Assembly (NCBI RefSeq): GCF_014650675.1
Contig: NZ_BMVK01000001.1
Coordinates: forward strand, 310,001-374,000
Source: Streptomyces anulatus
Lineage (GTDB): Bacteria > Actinomycetota > Actinomycetes > Streptomycetales > Streptomycetaceae
DNA length: 64,000 nucleotides
Reading direction: 5' to 3'
Part shown: positions 1 through 9,330 of the stretch, piece after piece
Position numbering within the stretch: position 1 is the first letter of the stretch
Layout: each line of letters opens with the position of its first letter
Program-made: the position numbers and the translations under genes
The notes under the pieces: model-generated
What the model saw: the letters and a program-made list of their open reading frames with translations, nothing else
What the model was told of the DNA's origin: nothing
Databases searched by the model: none

Positions 1-505
1 AGCAGGCGAGCCGGCGCTGACCGCCGGAGAGCTTCTTCAGGGGCCGCCCGGCGATGGCGGTGAGGCCCAGCTCCTCCAGGACCGCGTCGCGCTCGGCGCG
101 GGCGTCGCGTACGGCGAGACCGCGCAGCCGTCCGGTGGTCTCGGCGGCGAGCGAGACGGTCAGTTCGTCGAGGGCGGTGGATTCCTGCCCGAGGTAGCCG
201 ATCAGCCGGGAGGCCCGCTCGGGGTGGCGTACGAGGTCGTGGCCCAGCACCTCGACGCTGCCGGAGTCGGGCCGCATCAGCCCGGTGAGCTGGCGGACCA
301 GCGTGGATTTGCCGGCGCCGTTGGGGCCGAGCAGTCCGAAGATCTCGCCGCGTTCGACGTCCAGACTGATGCTGTCCGTGGCGCGGATCTCGGGTGTCGC
401 GGGGGCGCCCCGGCGGCCCCGGACGGCGGGATAGGTCTTGACCAGATCGCGCACCGCGCACACGGTGCCGGTGTCCCTCTGCTCCTGTGCTGTGCCCGTA
501 CTCAC
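1..505 (-). CDS. ABC transporter ATP-binding protein, 3' end outside window
   Basis: Only the first 168 codons are present; the gene runs off the left edge. The frame opens with GTG at 505. Visible ATPase parts are the Walker A motif GPNGAGKS (residues 60-67), a Q-loop with YLGQES near residue 104-109, and the signature LSGGQ near residue 159-163, right at the window edge. This is the nucleotide-binding subunit of an ABC transporter of the ABC-2/drug-export kind (CcmA-like), where a separate permease normally follows. The permease would lie outside the window, so the substrate cannot be told. Confidence 0.85.
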   Translation of the reverse strand, partial: MSTGTAQEQRDTGTVCAVRDLVKTYPAVRGRRGAPATPEIRATDSISLDVERGEIFGLLGPNGAGKSTLVRQLTGLMRPDSGSVEVLGHDLVRHPERASRLIGYLGQESTALDELTVSLAAETTGRLRGLAVRDARAERDAVLEELGLTAIAGRPLKKLSGGQRRLAC

Positions 506-579
506 GAGGTACGAGGGTACGGGGTCACATGCCCCGGTTCGCGTCCGGGGCCACCCCGCGCCGCCGGGCGATGGCCCGG

Positions 580-1845
580 CTACTCCCCCGCCGGTACGTG
601 CTCGGCGGCGGCCCGCACGTCGATCTCCCGCCAGAAGCCGGCCCGGATCGCGTAGCGGTCGTGCTCGTCGATCTGGTCGTCCTTGTGGGCGAGGAGCCCG
701 AAGCGGGCCGCGTACCGCAGCAGCTCGCCGTCGATCCGGTGCGGGATGCGCGGGTACATGGTGGAGAGTTTCTGCAGGTGGACGGTTTCCGGCAGGCGCT
801 CCATCCAGCGGCGGGCGAAGACCTGGCCCACTTCGAAGGGGTCTCCGCCGACGGTGGTGATGTCCTCCTCCCGGTCCGCCCAGCGCTGTTCGGCGCTGGT
901 GACCTGGGCGAGGGTCGGCAGGGACGCGGTCTCCGCCGGCTCGCCGAGGGGGCCGCCGCGCTCCACCCAGCCCTTGTCGGAGGACCAGCGCAGCGTGGCG
1001 TTGGCGGGCTGGGGCGGGTGCTGGCGGTCCGGGTGGGTGGCGTGGGCGCGCAGCGCGGCCAGGTCCTTGGGGGTGGGAACGCCCTTGTGGCCGGGGGCGG
1101 AGTGGGTGTCGGACGGGGTGGCGGAGGCGTTGTCGGCGGGGGCGGCGGCGCCGCTCCGGGCTGCGGCGGCCTGGGCCTCGGAGGCGCGTTCGGCGGAGGC
1201 GGCGAGGGCCGCCTCCGGCAGCGGTGCGGAGAGGATCGCGGCGATCTCGGGGCGCGGGACGGGCGGCGGGGCGCAGGTGCCGCCGAGGTCCTTGGCGCGT
1301 ACGGCCTTGGTGATCCAGGCCCGGTCGAGGACGCGCCGTTCGTCGGCCTCGGCGACGAGGTCCTCGGACTGGTTGTAGTCGCCGTCCGCGGCCTGCACGG
1401 CCCAGAGGTGGACGGCGACCCCGTGTTCCTTGGCGGACATCAGGCCGGGCAGCAGATCGCCGTCTCCGGTCACCAGGACCACGTCCGAGCAGGCCCGGTT
1501 CCTGGCCAGTTCGGTGAGTTCGGCGTGCATGGCGGCGTCGACGCCCTTCTGCGCCCAGCGTCCGTCGCTGCGGGTCAGGGCGCCGAGCCGGACGGTCACG
1601 CGGGGCATCACGCGGAGCCGGCGGTGCTCGGGCTGGGGCACCCGGTCGGGGGCGCCGTCGAACCAGTAGATGCGCAGCAGGGGCTGTTGGGTGTCGGCCT
1701 CGGCGCGCTCGCGCAGCCCCTGGATGAGGGCGGCGTGGTCGACGGTGATGCGGGAACGGGCGGGCTCTCCGGCCAGCAGACTCGCGGCTGCGCCCAGCAA
1801 GTAGCCGGCGTCCACCAGGACGACGCAACGGTCCACGCGTTCCAC
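580..1845 (-). CDS. NYN domain-containing protein (PIN-like putative RNase)
   Basis: 421 residues. The N-terminal ~180 residues look like a NYN domain, a PIN-fold nuclease family: VLVDAGY with an early acidic residue (D12), a KGVDAAM motif, and [12 protein letters not shown] with further acidic residues. These acidic positions normally bind metal in the active site. The middle (about residues 190-280) is Ala/Pro-rich and low complexity, and the C-terminal ~120 residues form a second conserved-looking segment with many charged residues. RNA cleavage is inferred from the family, and the substrate is unknown. It is transcribed away from the small gene at 2167. Confidence 0.8.
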   Translation of the reverse strand: MERVDRCVVLVDAGYLLGAAASLLAGEPARSRITVDHAALIQGLRERAEADTQQPLLRIYWFDGAPDRVPQPEHRRLRVMPRVTVRLGALTRSDGRWAQKGVDAAMHAELTELARNRACSDVVLVTGDGDLLPGLMSAKEHGVAVHLWAVQAADGDYNQSEDLVAEADERRVLDRAWITKAVRAKDLGGTCAPPPVPRPEIAAILSAPLPEAALAASAERASEAQAAAARSGAAAPADNASATPSDTHSAPGHKGVPTPKDLAALRAHATHPDRQHPPQPANATLRWSSDKGWVERGGPLGEPAETASLPTLAQVTSAEQRWADREEDITTVGGDPFEVGQVFARRWMERLPETVHLQKLSTMYPRIPHRIDGELLRYAARFGLLAHKDDQIDEHDRYAIRAGFWREIDVRAAAEHVPAGE

Positions 1846-2166
1846 CCTCTTCCGAATTCGGGAACGGTTCAGCGGCCCGCTCCTCGATGACCGGGTCCGC
1901 TTACCCAGGGTTTCCTTCGAGTCTGCCCGACCGCGCAGGGGTTAACGGCCGGAACTGGATCATCGGCGTGGCGGATCCGGAAAGGAAGAGGTGAGGGAAG
2001 GGAGAAGCGGAGGGAGAAGGCGCGAAGGGCCGGGCGAAGGCGGCGGAACGGGACCTCACTGCGGAAACCACTACGCAGGGTAATGATCCAACATGCGGTG
2101 TTTGCGGCGCTATGTGAATCTGACAGCGATCCTGGCCCCCAGGATTCCCCACAGGAGGCATTCACC
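1846..2166. other. Intergenic region between divergent genes
   Basis: About 320 bases between the start of the NYN gene (minus) and the small gene at 2167 (plus). It must hold both promoters. A TAATGAT stretch near 2080 is a possible -10 element for the plus strand, but no good -35 partner is visible. I see no further gene or repeat. Confidence 0.4.
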
Positions 2167-2346
2167 ATGGCCAAGAACAAGAACCGCAAGCAGGGCAGCC
2201 AGCACGACCGCGCGTCCGCGTCGGAGCGTAGCGCGGAGGAGGCCAAGTCGACGGCGTACGAGTCGCAGAACCAGCCGCAGGCGCAGGCCCAGGGCAGCCC
2301 GTCAGACGTGGCGCGCAAGCATCAGCGACGCTTCGGCCACAACTGA
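2167..2346 (+). CDS. Small hydrophilic protein of unknown function (59 aa)
   Basis: 59 residues, starting at ATG 2167 with a strong ribosome site (CAGGAGGCA) 8 bases upstream. The sequence is almost free of hydrophobic residues. It has a basic N-terminus (MAKNKNRKQ), a Gln/Ser/Ala-rich middle and a basic C-terminus (ARKHQRRFGHN). It is likely disordered. Its own strong promoter region, good ribosome site and the perfect terminator at 2389-2420 suggest a real, well-expressed small gene. I do not know its function; similar short proteins are common in Streptomyces genomes. Confidence 0.75.
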   Translation: MAKNKNRKQGSQHDRASASERSAEEAKSTAYESQNQPQAQAQGSPSDVARKHQRRFGHN

Positions 2347-2388
2347 CCCGTCGGCCGCTTGCGGTAGTGACAGGCGTTGAAGAAGCGA

Positions 2389-2420
2389 GAGGGGCGTCCC
2401 GCATCTGCGGGACGCCCCTC
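2389..2420. terminator. Perfect 14-bp hairpin terminator
   Basis: GAGGGGCGTCCCGC and its exact reverse complement flank a 4-base loop (ATCT). It sits between the convergent small gene (ends 2346) and dnaE (ends 2468), so it can serve both directions. Confidence 0.85.
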
Positions 2421-2467
2421 CTGCCGTTCTCGTCGTCGGCGCCGCGGTTCGGTCGGCCGCCGCGTGC

Positions 2468-5400
2468 TCAGCCGGCCAGGCAGGCCGGGCCGAGCAGCAC
2501 CTTCAGGTCGCCGAAGAGCGCCGAATCGGCCTTCACCCGGTGCCGGTCGAGCCGGAGCACCGTGGTCTTGCGGGGGCCCTGGAGCTTGATGCGCACCTCG
2601 GTGTCGCCCCGGTGGTGGCTGAGCACCTCGCCGAGCCGGGTGACCATGGGCGGGGTGATCTTCACGGTGGGGATGGTGAGGACGACGGGCGCGTTGGTCC
2701 CGGCGTTGGAGATGTCGGGGACCTGCATCTCCATGGCGACCAGCCGGGGCACGTCCTCGCGCTTGTCCAGGCGTCCCTTCACGAAGACGACGGTGTCCTC
2801 GACGAGCTGGGTGGAGACCAGCTGGTAGGTGGCGGGGAAGAACATGCACTCGATGGAGCCCGCCAGGTCCTCCACGGTGGCGATGGCCCAGGCGTTGCCC
2901 TGCTTGGTCATCTTGCGCTGGAGGCCGGAGATGATGCCGCCGACGGTGACGATGGCGCCGTCGCCGTAGTCCCCGCCCATGAGCTGGGAGATCGAGGAGT
3001 CGGCCTTGTCGGACAGCACGTGCTCCAGGCCGAACAGCGGGTGGTCGGAGACGTACAGGCCGAGCATCTCCCGCTCCTGGGCGAGCAGGTAGGCCTTCTC
3101 CCACTCGATGTCGGAGAACTCCACGTCGAGCCCGAAGCCCGGCTCGCCGCTCTCCTCCTCGCCGCCCCCGAAGAGGTCGAACTGCCCCTCGGCCTCCTTG
3201 CGCTTGACCTGCACCACGTTGTCGATCATCGGCTCGTGGTGGGCGACGAGGCCCTTGCGGGTGTGGCCCATCTCGTCGAACGCGCCGGCCTTGATGAGCG
3301 ATTCCACGGTGCGCTTGTTGCAGACGACCGCCTCGACCTTGTCCAGGAAGTCGGGGAAGGTGCTGTACTTCCCCTTCGCCTTGCGGGACCGGATGATCGA
3401 GTCGACGACGTTCTGGCCGACGTTGCGGATGGCGGTCAGGCCGAAGAGGATCACGTCGTCGCCCTGGGCGGCGAAGTTGGACAGCGACTCGTTGACGTTG
3501 GGCGGGAGCACCTTGATGCCCATGCGGCGGCACTCGTTGAGGTAGACCGCGGACTTGTCCTTGTCGTCCTTGACCGAGGTCAGCAGCGCGGCCATGTACT
3601 CGGCGGGGTAGTTCGCCTTGAGGTAGCCGGTCCAGTAGGTGACCAGCCCGTACGCGGAGGAGTGCGCCTTGTTGAAGGCGTACCCGGCGAACGGGACCAG
3701 CACGTCCCACAGCGCCTTGATCGCGGCGTCGGAGAAGCCGTTCTTCTTGGCGCCGGCCTCGAAGAGGACGAAGTTCTTCGCCAGCTCCTCGGGCTTCTTC
3801 TTGCCCATCACGCGGCGCAGGATGTCGGCCTCGCCCAGGGAGTACCCGGCGACGATCTGGGCGGCCTTCTGGACCTGCTCCTGGTAGACGATCAGGCCGT
3901 AGGTGAGGCCGAGGACCTCCTTGAGGGGCTCCTCCAGCTCCGGGTGGATCGGGGTGATCTCCTGGCGGCCGTTCTTGCGCTCCGCGTAGTTCGTGTGCGA
4001 GTTCATGCCCATCGGGCCCGGCCGGTAGAGGGCCGAGACGGCGGAGATGTCCTCGAAGTTGTCGGGCTGCATCTGGCGCAGCAGGGAGCGCATCGGCCCG
4101 CCGTCGAACTGGAAGACGCCGAGCGTGTCGCCGCGGCAGAGCAGTTCGTACGTCTTGGGGTCGTCCAGCGGGAGGGAGAGCATCTCCAGGTCGACGCCCT
4201 TGTTGGACTTCACCATCTTGATGGCGTCGTCCATGATCGTCAGGTTGCGCAGGCCGAGGAAGTCCATCTTCAGCAGGCCGAGCGACTCGCACTGCGGGTA
4301 GTCCCACTGCGTGATGGTGACGCCGTCGGTGTGCCGGACCCAGACGGGGGCGTGGTCGACGATCGGCTCGCTGGACATGATGACGCCTGCGGCGTGCACG
4401 CCCATCTGCCGTACCAGGCCCTCGACGCCCTTGGCCGTGTCGATGACCTTCTTGACGTCCGGTTCGCTCTCGTACATCCCCCGGATCTCGCCCGCCTCGC
4501 TGTAGCGCGGGTGCTTGGGGTCGGTGATGCCGTTGAGGTCGATGCCCTTGCCGAGGACGTCGGCGGGCATGGCCTTGGTGAGCCGGTCGCCCATCGCGTA
4601 CGGGTAGCCGAGGACGCGGGCGGAGTCCTTGATGGCGTTCTTGGCCTTGATCTTGCCGTAGGTGCCGATCATGGCGACCTTGTCGGCGCCGTACTTCTCG
4701 GTCACGTACCGGATCACCTCGACGCGCCTGCGCTCGTCGAAGTCGATGTCGACGTCGGGCATGGAGACGCGCTCGGGGTTGAGGAACCGCTCGAAGATCA
4801 GCCCGTGCTCGATCGGGTCGAGGTCGGTGATGCCCATCGCGTACGAGACGATCGACCCGGCGGCGGAACCACGGCCGGGGCCCACCGCGATGCCGTTGTT
4901 CTTGGCCCACATGATGAAGTCGGCGACGACCAGGAAGTACCCCGGGAACCCCATCTGGATGATGATGTCCATCTCGTACTCGACCTGCTTCTGCCGGTCG
5001 TCGGGGACGCCGTTCGGGAAGCGGCGGCCCATGCCGACCCGGACCTCCTCCTGGAACCAGGTGATCTCCGTGAAGCCGTCCGGGATCTCGAACTTCGGCA
5101 TGAGGTTCTTCGCCTCGAACATGCCGGTGGTGTCGATCTGCTGGGCGACCAGGAGCGTGTTGGCGCAGCCCTGCTGCCAGGCGTCGGAGGAGTCGACGGC
5201 GTACATCTCGTCCGTCGTCTTGAGGTAGTAGCCCGTGCCGTCGAAGCGGAAGCGGTCGGGGTCCGAGAGGTTCTTGCCGGTCTGGATGCAGAGCAGGGCG
5301 TCGTGGGCGGTGGCCTCGTGGGCGTACGTGTAGTGGGAGTCGTTCGTCACGAGCGGCGGGATGTCGAGCTTCTTGCCGATCTCCAGCAGCCCGTCACGGA

Positions 5401-6004
5401 CCCGGCGCTCGATCTCGATGCCGTGGTCCATCAGCTCCAGGAAGTACTTGTCCGCCCCGAAGATGTCCTTGTAGTCGGAGGCCGCCTGGACCGCCTCGTC
5501 GAACTGGCCGAGCCGCAGCCGGGTCTGCACCTCGCCCGAGGGGCAGCCGGTGGACGCGATGAGACCTTCGGACCACTGGGAGATGGTCTCCTTGTCCATC
5601 CGGGGCCACTTCTGGAGCCAGCCCTCGGCGTACGCGTCGGAGGAGAGCCGGAAGAGGTTGTGCAGCCCGGTCTTGTTGGAGGCCCAGATCGTCTTGTGGG
5701 TGTAACCACCGGATCCGGACACATCGTCGCGCTTCTGGTGCGGCTGTCCCCACTGCACCTTGCGCTTGTGTTTGCGCGACTCCGGGGCGACATACGCCTC
5801 GATGCCGATGATCGGCGTGACGCCCGCCTTCGTCGCCGAGTGGAAGAAGTCGTAGGCGCCGTGGAGGTTGCCGTGGTCGGTCATCGCGATGTGCGACATG
5901 CCCATCTCGTTGCAGGCCTCGAACATGTCCTTGAGCCGCGCCGCACCGTCCAGCAGCGAGTACTGGGTGTGAACGTGCAGGTGCGTGAAGGGCGGCTTGG
6001 TCAC
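2468..6004 (-). CDS. dnaE: DNA polymerase III alpha subunit
   Basis: 1178 residues, the usual length of actinobacterial DnaE1, the main replicative polymerase. An N-terminal PHP domain begins at once (HLHVHTQYS, metal-binding histidines at 10 and 12, then TDHGNLHG). The polymerase active site is visible as PDVDIDFDE around residues 416-424 and MDFLGLRNL further on. A C-terminal OB-fold region follows (VTVGGIISG). I place the start at GTG 6004, ten bases after GGAGG. The frame stays open further upstream but that stretch looks non-coding. It is divergent from the DUF2252 gene and ends at the shared terminator 2389-2420. Confidence 0.97.
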   Translation of the reverse strand: MTKPPFTHLHVHTQYSLLDGAARLKDMFEACNEMGMSHIAMTDHGNLHGAYDFFHSATKAGVTPIIGIEAYVAPESRKHKRKVQWGQPHQKRDDVSGSGGYTHKTIWASNKTGLHNLFRLSSDAYAEGWLQKWPRMDKETISQWSEGLIASTGCPSGEVQTRLRLGQFDEAVQAASDYKDIFGADKYFLELMDHGIEIERRVRDGLLEIGKKLDIPPLVTNDSHYTYAHEATAHDALLCIQTGKNLSDPDRFRFDGTGYYLKTTDEMYAVDSSDAWQQGCANTLLVAQQIDTTGMFEAKNLMPKFEIPDGFTEITWFQEEVRVGMGRRFPNGVPDDRQKQVEYEMDIIIQMGFPGYFLVVADFIMWAKNNGIAVGPGRGSAAGSIVSYAMGITDLDPIEHGLIFERFLNPERVSMPDVDIDFDERRRVEVIRYVTEKYGADKVAMIGTYGKIKAKNAIKDSARVLGYPYAMGDRLTKAMPADVLGKGIDLNGITDPKHPRYSEAGEIRGMYESEPDVKKVIDTAKGVEGLVRQMGVHAAGVIMSSEPIVDHAPVWVRHTDGVTITQWDYPQCESLGLLKMDFLGLRNLTIMDDAIKMVKSNKGVDLEMLSLPLDDPKTYELLCRGDTLGVFQFDGGPMRSLLRQMQPDNFEDISAVSALYRPGPMGMNSHTNYAERKNGRQEITPIHPELEEPLKEVLGLTYGLIVYQEQVQKAAQIVAGYSLGEADILRRVMGKKKPEELAKNFVLFEAGAKKNGFSDAAIKALWDVLVPFAGYAFNKAHSSAYGLVTYWTGYLKANYPAEYMAALLTSVKDDKDKSAVYLNECRRMGIKVLPPNVNESLSNFAAQGDDVILFGLTAIRNVGQNVVDSIIRSRKAKGKYSTFPDFLDKVEAVVCNKRTVESLIKAGAFDEMGHTRKGLVAHHEPMIDNVVQVKRKEAEGQFDLFGGGEEESGEPGFGLDVEFSDIEWEKAYLLAQEREMLGLYVSDHPLFGLEHVLSDKADSSISQLMGGDYGDGAIVTVGGIISGLQRKMTKQGNAWAIATVEDLAGSIECMFFPATYQLVSTQLVEDTVVFVKGRLDKREDVPRLVAMEMQVPDISNAGTNAPVVLTIPTVKITPPMVTRLGEVLSHHRGDTEVRIKLQGPRKTTVLRLDRHRVKADSALFGDLKVLLGPACLAG

Positions 6005-6217
6005 GGCGTCGGGCCTCCGGGATGTCGGGCGATGACGGACGGGGGGACAGCGTGGAAGTCTACGACGTGACGGAGTCGAACGACGGGCACTCCCGGCTTC
6101 CGCCGAGCGTTGGAGAGGGCAGAACACGTGTCCGTTTTGTCATGCACTCAGTCATGGCTCGATCATGCGGGCCCACGGTTCGGCCAGACAGGCCGCTACA
6201 GCAGGAGGCAGCAAGAA

Positions 6218-7543
6218 ATGTCGGAAACGCAGACCGGCGCAGCGCGGCGCGGGGAGCAGATTCTCGCCGTTTTCGACACCGCCTTCGGGGAGCTGCTGGC
6301 CGCCGATCCGGCCGCCTTCCGGGTCAAGTTCCGCAAGATGGCGGGCTCGGCCTTCGCCTTCTACCGGGGCACGGCCTGCCTGTTCTACGGCGATCTGGAG
6401 CGGGAGCGGCACGGCGGCCCGTTCCTGGACGAGCGCACCGGCCGGGTGTGGATCCACGGCGATCTGCACGCGGAGAATTTCGGCACGTACATGGACGCCA
6501 ACGGCCGCCTCGTCTTCAACGTCAACGACTTCGACGAGGCGTACGTGGGCCCCTTCACCTGGGACCTGAAGCGCTTCGCCGCCTCCGTGGCGCTGATCGG
6601 TTACGCGAAGGCGCTGGCCGACGAGCAGATCAGCGAGCTGGTGACGATCTTCGCCGACTCCTACCGCGAGCGGATCCGCGCGCTGGCGACGGGCGCGAAG
6701 AACGACGAGGTGCCGCCCTTCACGCTGGACACCGCGGACGGCCCGCTGCTGGGCGCGCTGCGCGCCGCCCGGTCGCGCACCCGTTTCTCGCTGCTGGACT
6801 CGATGACGGTGATCCGTGACTTCGAGCGCCGGTTCGCGGACGGCGGCGGCTCGATCGACCTGGACGCCGCGACGCGCTACAAGGTGCTGGCCGCGTTCGA
6901 CGGCTATCTGGAGACGCTGCCGGAGTCGAGCCTGACCCGCCCCGACTCCTACCGGGTCAAGGACGTGGTGGGCCGCCGGGGCATCGGCATCGGGTCCGCG
7001 GGGCTGCCCTCGTACAACATCCTTCTGGAGGGCAACAGCGACGCCCTGGAGAACGATGTGGTGATCTACCTCAAGCAGGCGCAGACCCCGGCGGTCTCCC
7101 GGCACATCACGGACGCGGCCGTGCGGGAGTACTTCCAGCACGAGGGTCACCGCACGGTGATCTCGCAGCGCGCCCTGCAGGCGCACGCGGACCCGTGGCT
7201 GGGCTGGACCGAGCTGGACGGCTCGGGTCAGCTGGTCGCCGAGGTCTCGCCGTACGCGGTCGACCTCGACTGGACCGACATAGACGAGGTGGACGAGATC
7301 GCGGCGGTCGTCGCGGATCTGGGCCGGGCGACGGCCACGATGCACTCGGCCGCCGACGACGAGAGCGGGCACTCGCTGGTGCCGTTCTCCACCGAGCGGG
7401 CGATCGACGCGGCCATCGCGGCCGACGAGGAGAGCTTCGCGCCGATGCTGGTCGACTTCGCCCACAGCTACGGGGCGAGGGCCCGCGCGGACCACCAGAT
7501 CTTCGTGGACCTCTTCCGCAACGGCCGGATCCCGGGGCTGTAG
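6218..7543 (+). CDS. DUF2252 family protein (kinase-like fold)
   Basis: 441 residues, ATG at 6218 preceded by AGGAGG (6203-6208). The protein has the DUF2252 hallmarks: a GSAFAFYRG segment, then WIHGDLHAENFG (H80) and NVNDFDEAYVGPFTWDLKR. The HGDLH-x2-N and DFD arrangement resembles the catalytic and metal-binding loops of aminoglycoside-phosphotransferase-like kinases, so a small-molecule kinase role is plausible but unproven. No partner gene is coupled to it. The hairpin at 7550-7594 ends the transcript. Confidence 0.85.
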   Translation: MSETQTGAARRGEQILAVFDTAFGELLAADPAAFRVKFRKMAGSAFAFYRGTACLFYGDLERERHGGPFLDERTGRVWIHGDLHAENFGTYMDANGRLVFNVNDFDEAYVGPFTWDLKRFAASVALIGYAKALADEQISELVTIFADSYRERIRALATGAKNDEVPPFTLDTADGPLLGALRAARSRTRFSLLDSMTVIRDFERRFADGGGSIDLDAATRYKVLAAFDGYLETLPESSLTRPDSYRVKDVVGRRGIGIGSAGLPSYNILLEGNSDALENDVVIYLKQAQTPAVSRHITDAAVREYFQHEGHRTVISQRALQAHADPWLGWTELDGSGQLVAEVSPYAVDLDWTDIDEVDEIAAVVADLGRATATMHSAADDESGHSLVPFSTERAIDAAIAADEESFAPMLVDFAHSYGARARADHQIFVDLFRNGRIPGL

Positions 7544-7549
7544 GGCCCC

Positions 7550-7594
7550 AGGGGCTGAGGGTCCCCCCCCGGGGGGACTCTCAGCCTCTTTTAA
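7550..7594 (+). terminator. Hairpin terminator with T-run
   Basis: An imperfect 19-bp stem (GGGGCTGAGGGTCCCCCC paired with GGGGGGACTCTCAGCCTC, two wobble positions) with a 2-base gap, followed by TTTT. It lies 6 bases after the DUF2252 stop codon. Confidence 0.8.
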
Positions 7595-7613
7595 GGTCCG
7601 CTTACCTCGGCCC

Positions 7614-8357
7614 ATGACACACTTTCCGGCGATGGACATCTCAGGGACGCAGCTCAGGGTCGCGCGCGCGGCGGTCTTCACCGCGCTCGTCGTCACCCTG
7701 TCCACGGCGTCCCATGTGCTGCTCTCCCGGGTGCCGCTGCCGCTGGCCGCCGTCGCGCTGCTCGCCGCCGCGGTCTTCGCCGTGGCGTACGCGCTGGCCG
7801 GCCGGGAGCGCGGCTTCGGGGCCATCGCGGGCCTGCTGGTCCCGCTGGAGCTGGCCGCCGACACGCTCTTCACGACGGGCCAGCACCTCTGTTACGGGGC
7901 GGCCGGCGGCCCGGTCGCGGGCACGCTCCGCGCGGTGGGCTTCGACGTCCTGTGCGGCGGCGAGGTCGGCACGGGCGGGGCCCGGATCGCGGGCGTCGGC
8001 GCGGTGGGCACCCCGCTGGCGGATGTGGCCGGTGCGGGCGACCGCGCGGCGGCGCTGCTGGCGCAGCCGGGGCCGGCCGTGCCGTGGCTGCTGCTCGTCG
8101 CCCATGTGGCGGTCGGGCTGCTCGCCGCGGCCTGGCTGCGGCGCGGTGAGGCGGCACTGGCCGGGCTGCTGCGGGCGACGGCCCTGCTGGCGTTCCGGCC
8201 GCTGCTGGTAGCGGTCGCCGTGGTGCGCGCGGGCGCCCGGGCCGCGGTCCGCCGCTCCCGGCCCGCCGGGCGTCCGCACCCGCCGCTGACCGCCCGTTTC
8301 CTCGTGCACTGTGTGGGGCGCCGAGGCCCGCCGCCCGTGACGTACGCCGCTGCCTGA
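7614..8357 (+). CDS. Small membrane protein of unknown function
   Basis: 247 residues with several hydrophobic segments: about residues 18-40, 44-62, 68-85 and 155-175, plus a final one near 190-205. The C-terminal 40 residues are Arg/Pro-rich. Only weak ribosome-site complementarity precedes ATG 7614. A TTACCT box six bases before the start could be a -10 element for a leaderless transcript; ATG 7632 is an alternative start. It is followed by the thioredoxin-fold gene at 8421 on the same strand, with which it may work. I do not recognise the family. Confidence 0.65.
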   Translation: MTHFPAMDISGTQLRVARAAVFTALVVTLSTASHVLLSRVPLPLAAVALLAAAVFAVAYALAGRERGFGAIAGLLVPLELAADTLFTTGQHLCYGAAGGPVAGTLRAVGFDVLCGGEVGTGGARIAGVGAVGTPLADVAGAGDRAAALLAQPGPAVPWLLLVAHVAVGLLAAAWLRRGEAALAGLLRATALLAFRPLLVAVAVVRAGARAAVRRSRPAGRPHPPLTARFLVHCVGRRGPPPVTYAAA

Positions 8358-8420
8358 GGGCACGGCGACGCGACGACGGCAGCCGCCCACTCCCCACACA
8401 CGTACTCACGGAGAACGATC

Positions 8421-9236
8421 ATGAGCAAGCGCAACACCCAGGCGAACAAGGCAGCGGCCCGCGAGCGGCTGCGCGCCGAGCGCGAGGCCCAGGCCAAGAA
8501 GGACAAGACCCGCAAGCAGCTCGTCGTGGCCGTCTCGGTCGTCGCGGCCCTCGCCGTCGTCGGCGGCATCAGCTACGGCGTGATGCAGCTGAACAAGCCG
8601 GACGCCTGGGAGGCGGCCGCGGACGCGAAGAACGTCACCGCGCCGAAGAACACCTCGGGCGACGACGGCACCACCGTGGTGATCGGCGAGTCGAGCGCGA
8701 AGAAGACCCTGGAGCTGTACGAGGACTCGCGCTGCCCGGTCTGCGCCACGTTCGAGCAGGGCGTCGGCGAGACCGTCTCGAAGGACGTCGAGGCCGGCAA
8801 GTACAAGGTCAAGTACGTCGGCGCGACCTTCATCGACAACACCGACAACGGCGAGGGCTCCAAGAACGCCCTGAGCGCGCTCGGCGCGGCGCTGGACGTG
8901 AGCCCCGAGGCGTTCATGGAGTACAAGGCCGCGCTGTACTCGGCGAAGTTCCACCCCGAGGAGAGCGACGACAAGTTCGCCAAGGACAGCTTCCTCATCG
9001 AGGTCGCGGACTCGGTCGACGCGCTGAAGGGGAACAAGGACTTCCAGAAGGACGTCGAGGACGGCACCTACGACGCCTGGGCCATGAAGATGTCCAAGTC
9101 GTTCGACAAGAGCGGTGTGCAGGGCACGCCGACGCTGAAGATGGACGACAAGAAGATCACGGCCGAGGGCAGCGAGAACGCCCCGATGACGGCCGACGAG
9201 TTCACGAAGGCCATCGACAAGGCGCTCAAGGCGTAA
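8421..9236 (+). CDS. Membrane-tethered thioredoxin-fold protein (DsbA/FrnE-like)
   Basis: 271 residues. A basic coiled N-terminus (about 35 residues, rich in Arg, Ala, Lys and Glu) precedes one membrane segment (about 36-55). An extracytoplasmic thioredoxin fold follows, with an active-site-like CPVC motif (sequence RCPVCATFEQ) near residue 100. A cis-Pro type segment GVQGTPTLKM lies near residue 235. The layout fits the DsbA-like disulfide oxidoreductase family acting on secreted proteins; the substrate is unknown. ATG 8421 follows GGAGAACGATC. The strong hairpin at 9254-9300 ends the unit. Confidence 0.85.
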   Translation: MSKRNTQANKAAARERLRAEREAQAKKDKTRKQLVVAVSVVAALAVVGGISYGVMQLNKPDAWEAAADAKNVTAPKNTSGDDGTTVVIGESSAKKTLELYEDSRCPVCATFEQGVGETVSKDVEAGKYKVKYVGATFIDNTDNGEGSKNALSALGAALDVSPEAFMEYKAALYSAKFHPEESDDKFAKDSFLIEVADSVDALKGNKDFQKDVEDGTYDAWAMKMSKSFDKSGVQGTPTLKMDDKKITAEGSENAPMTADEFTKAIDKALKA

Positions 9237-9253
9237 CGCCGTTCGTCTTCCGT

Positions 9254-9300
9254 GACACCCGGCGCACCAGGCGGGCCGACCGCCCGGTGCGCCGGGTGTC
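9254..9300. terminator. 15-bp perfect hairpin between convergent genes
   Basis: GACACCCGGCGCACC and its exact reverse complement enclose a 17-base, partly self-complementary loop. It lies between the thioredoxin-fold gene (ends 9236) and the hydrolase on the minus strand (ends 9331), so it may act in both directions. Confidence 0.85.
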
Positions 9301-9330
9301 GCGCGTTTCCGCGCCGGGCGTCGCGCGTTC

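Noticed and set aside
2540..6070. Long open frame (1176 codons) opposite dnaE
   Set aside because: A shadow of the GC-rich codon pattern of dnaE; the translation is full of Val/Asp/Gly/Arg low-complexity sequence with no domain.
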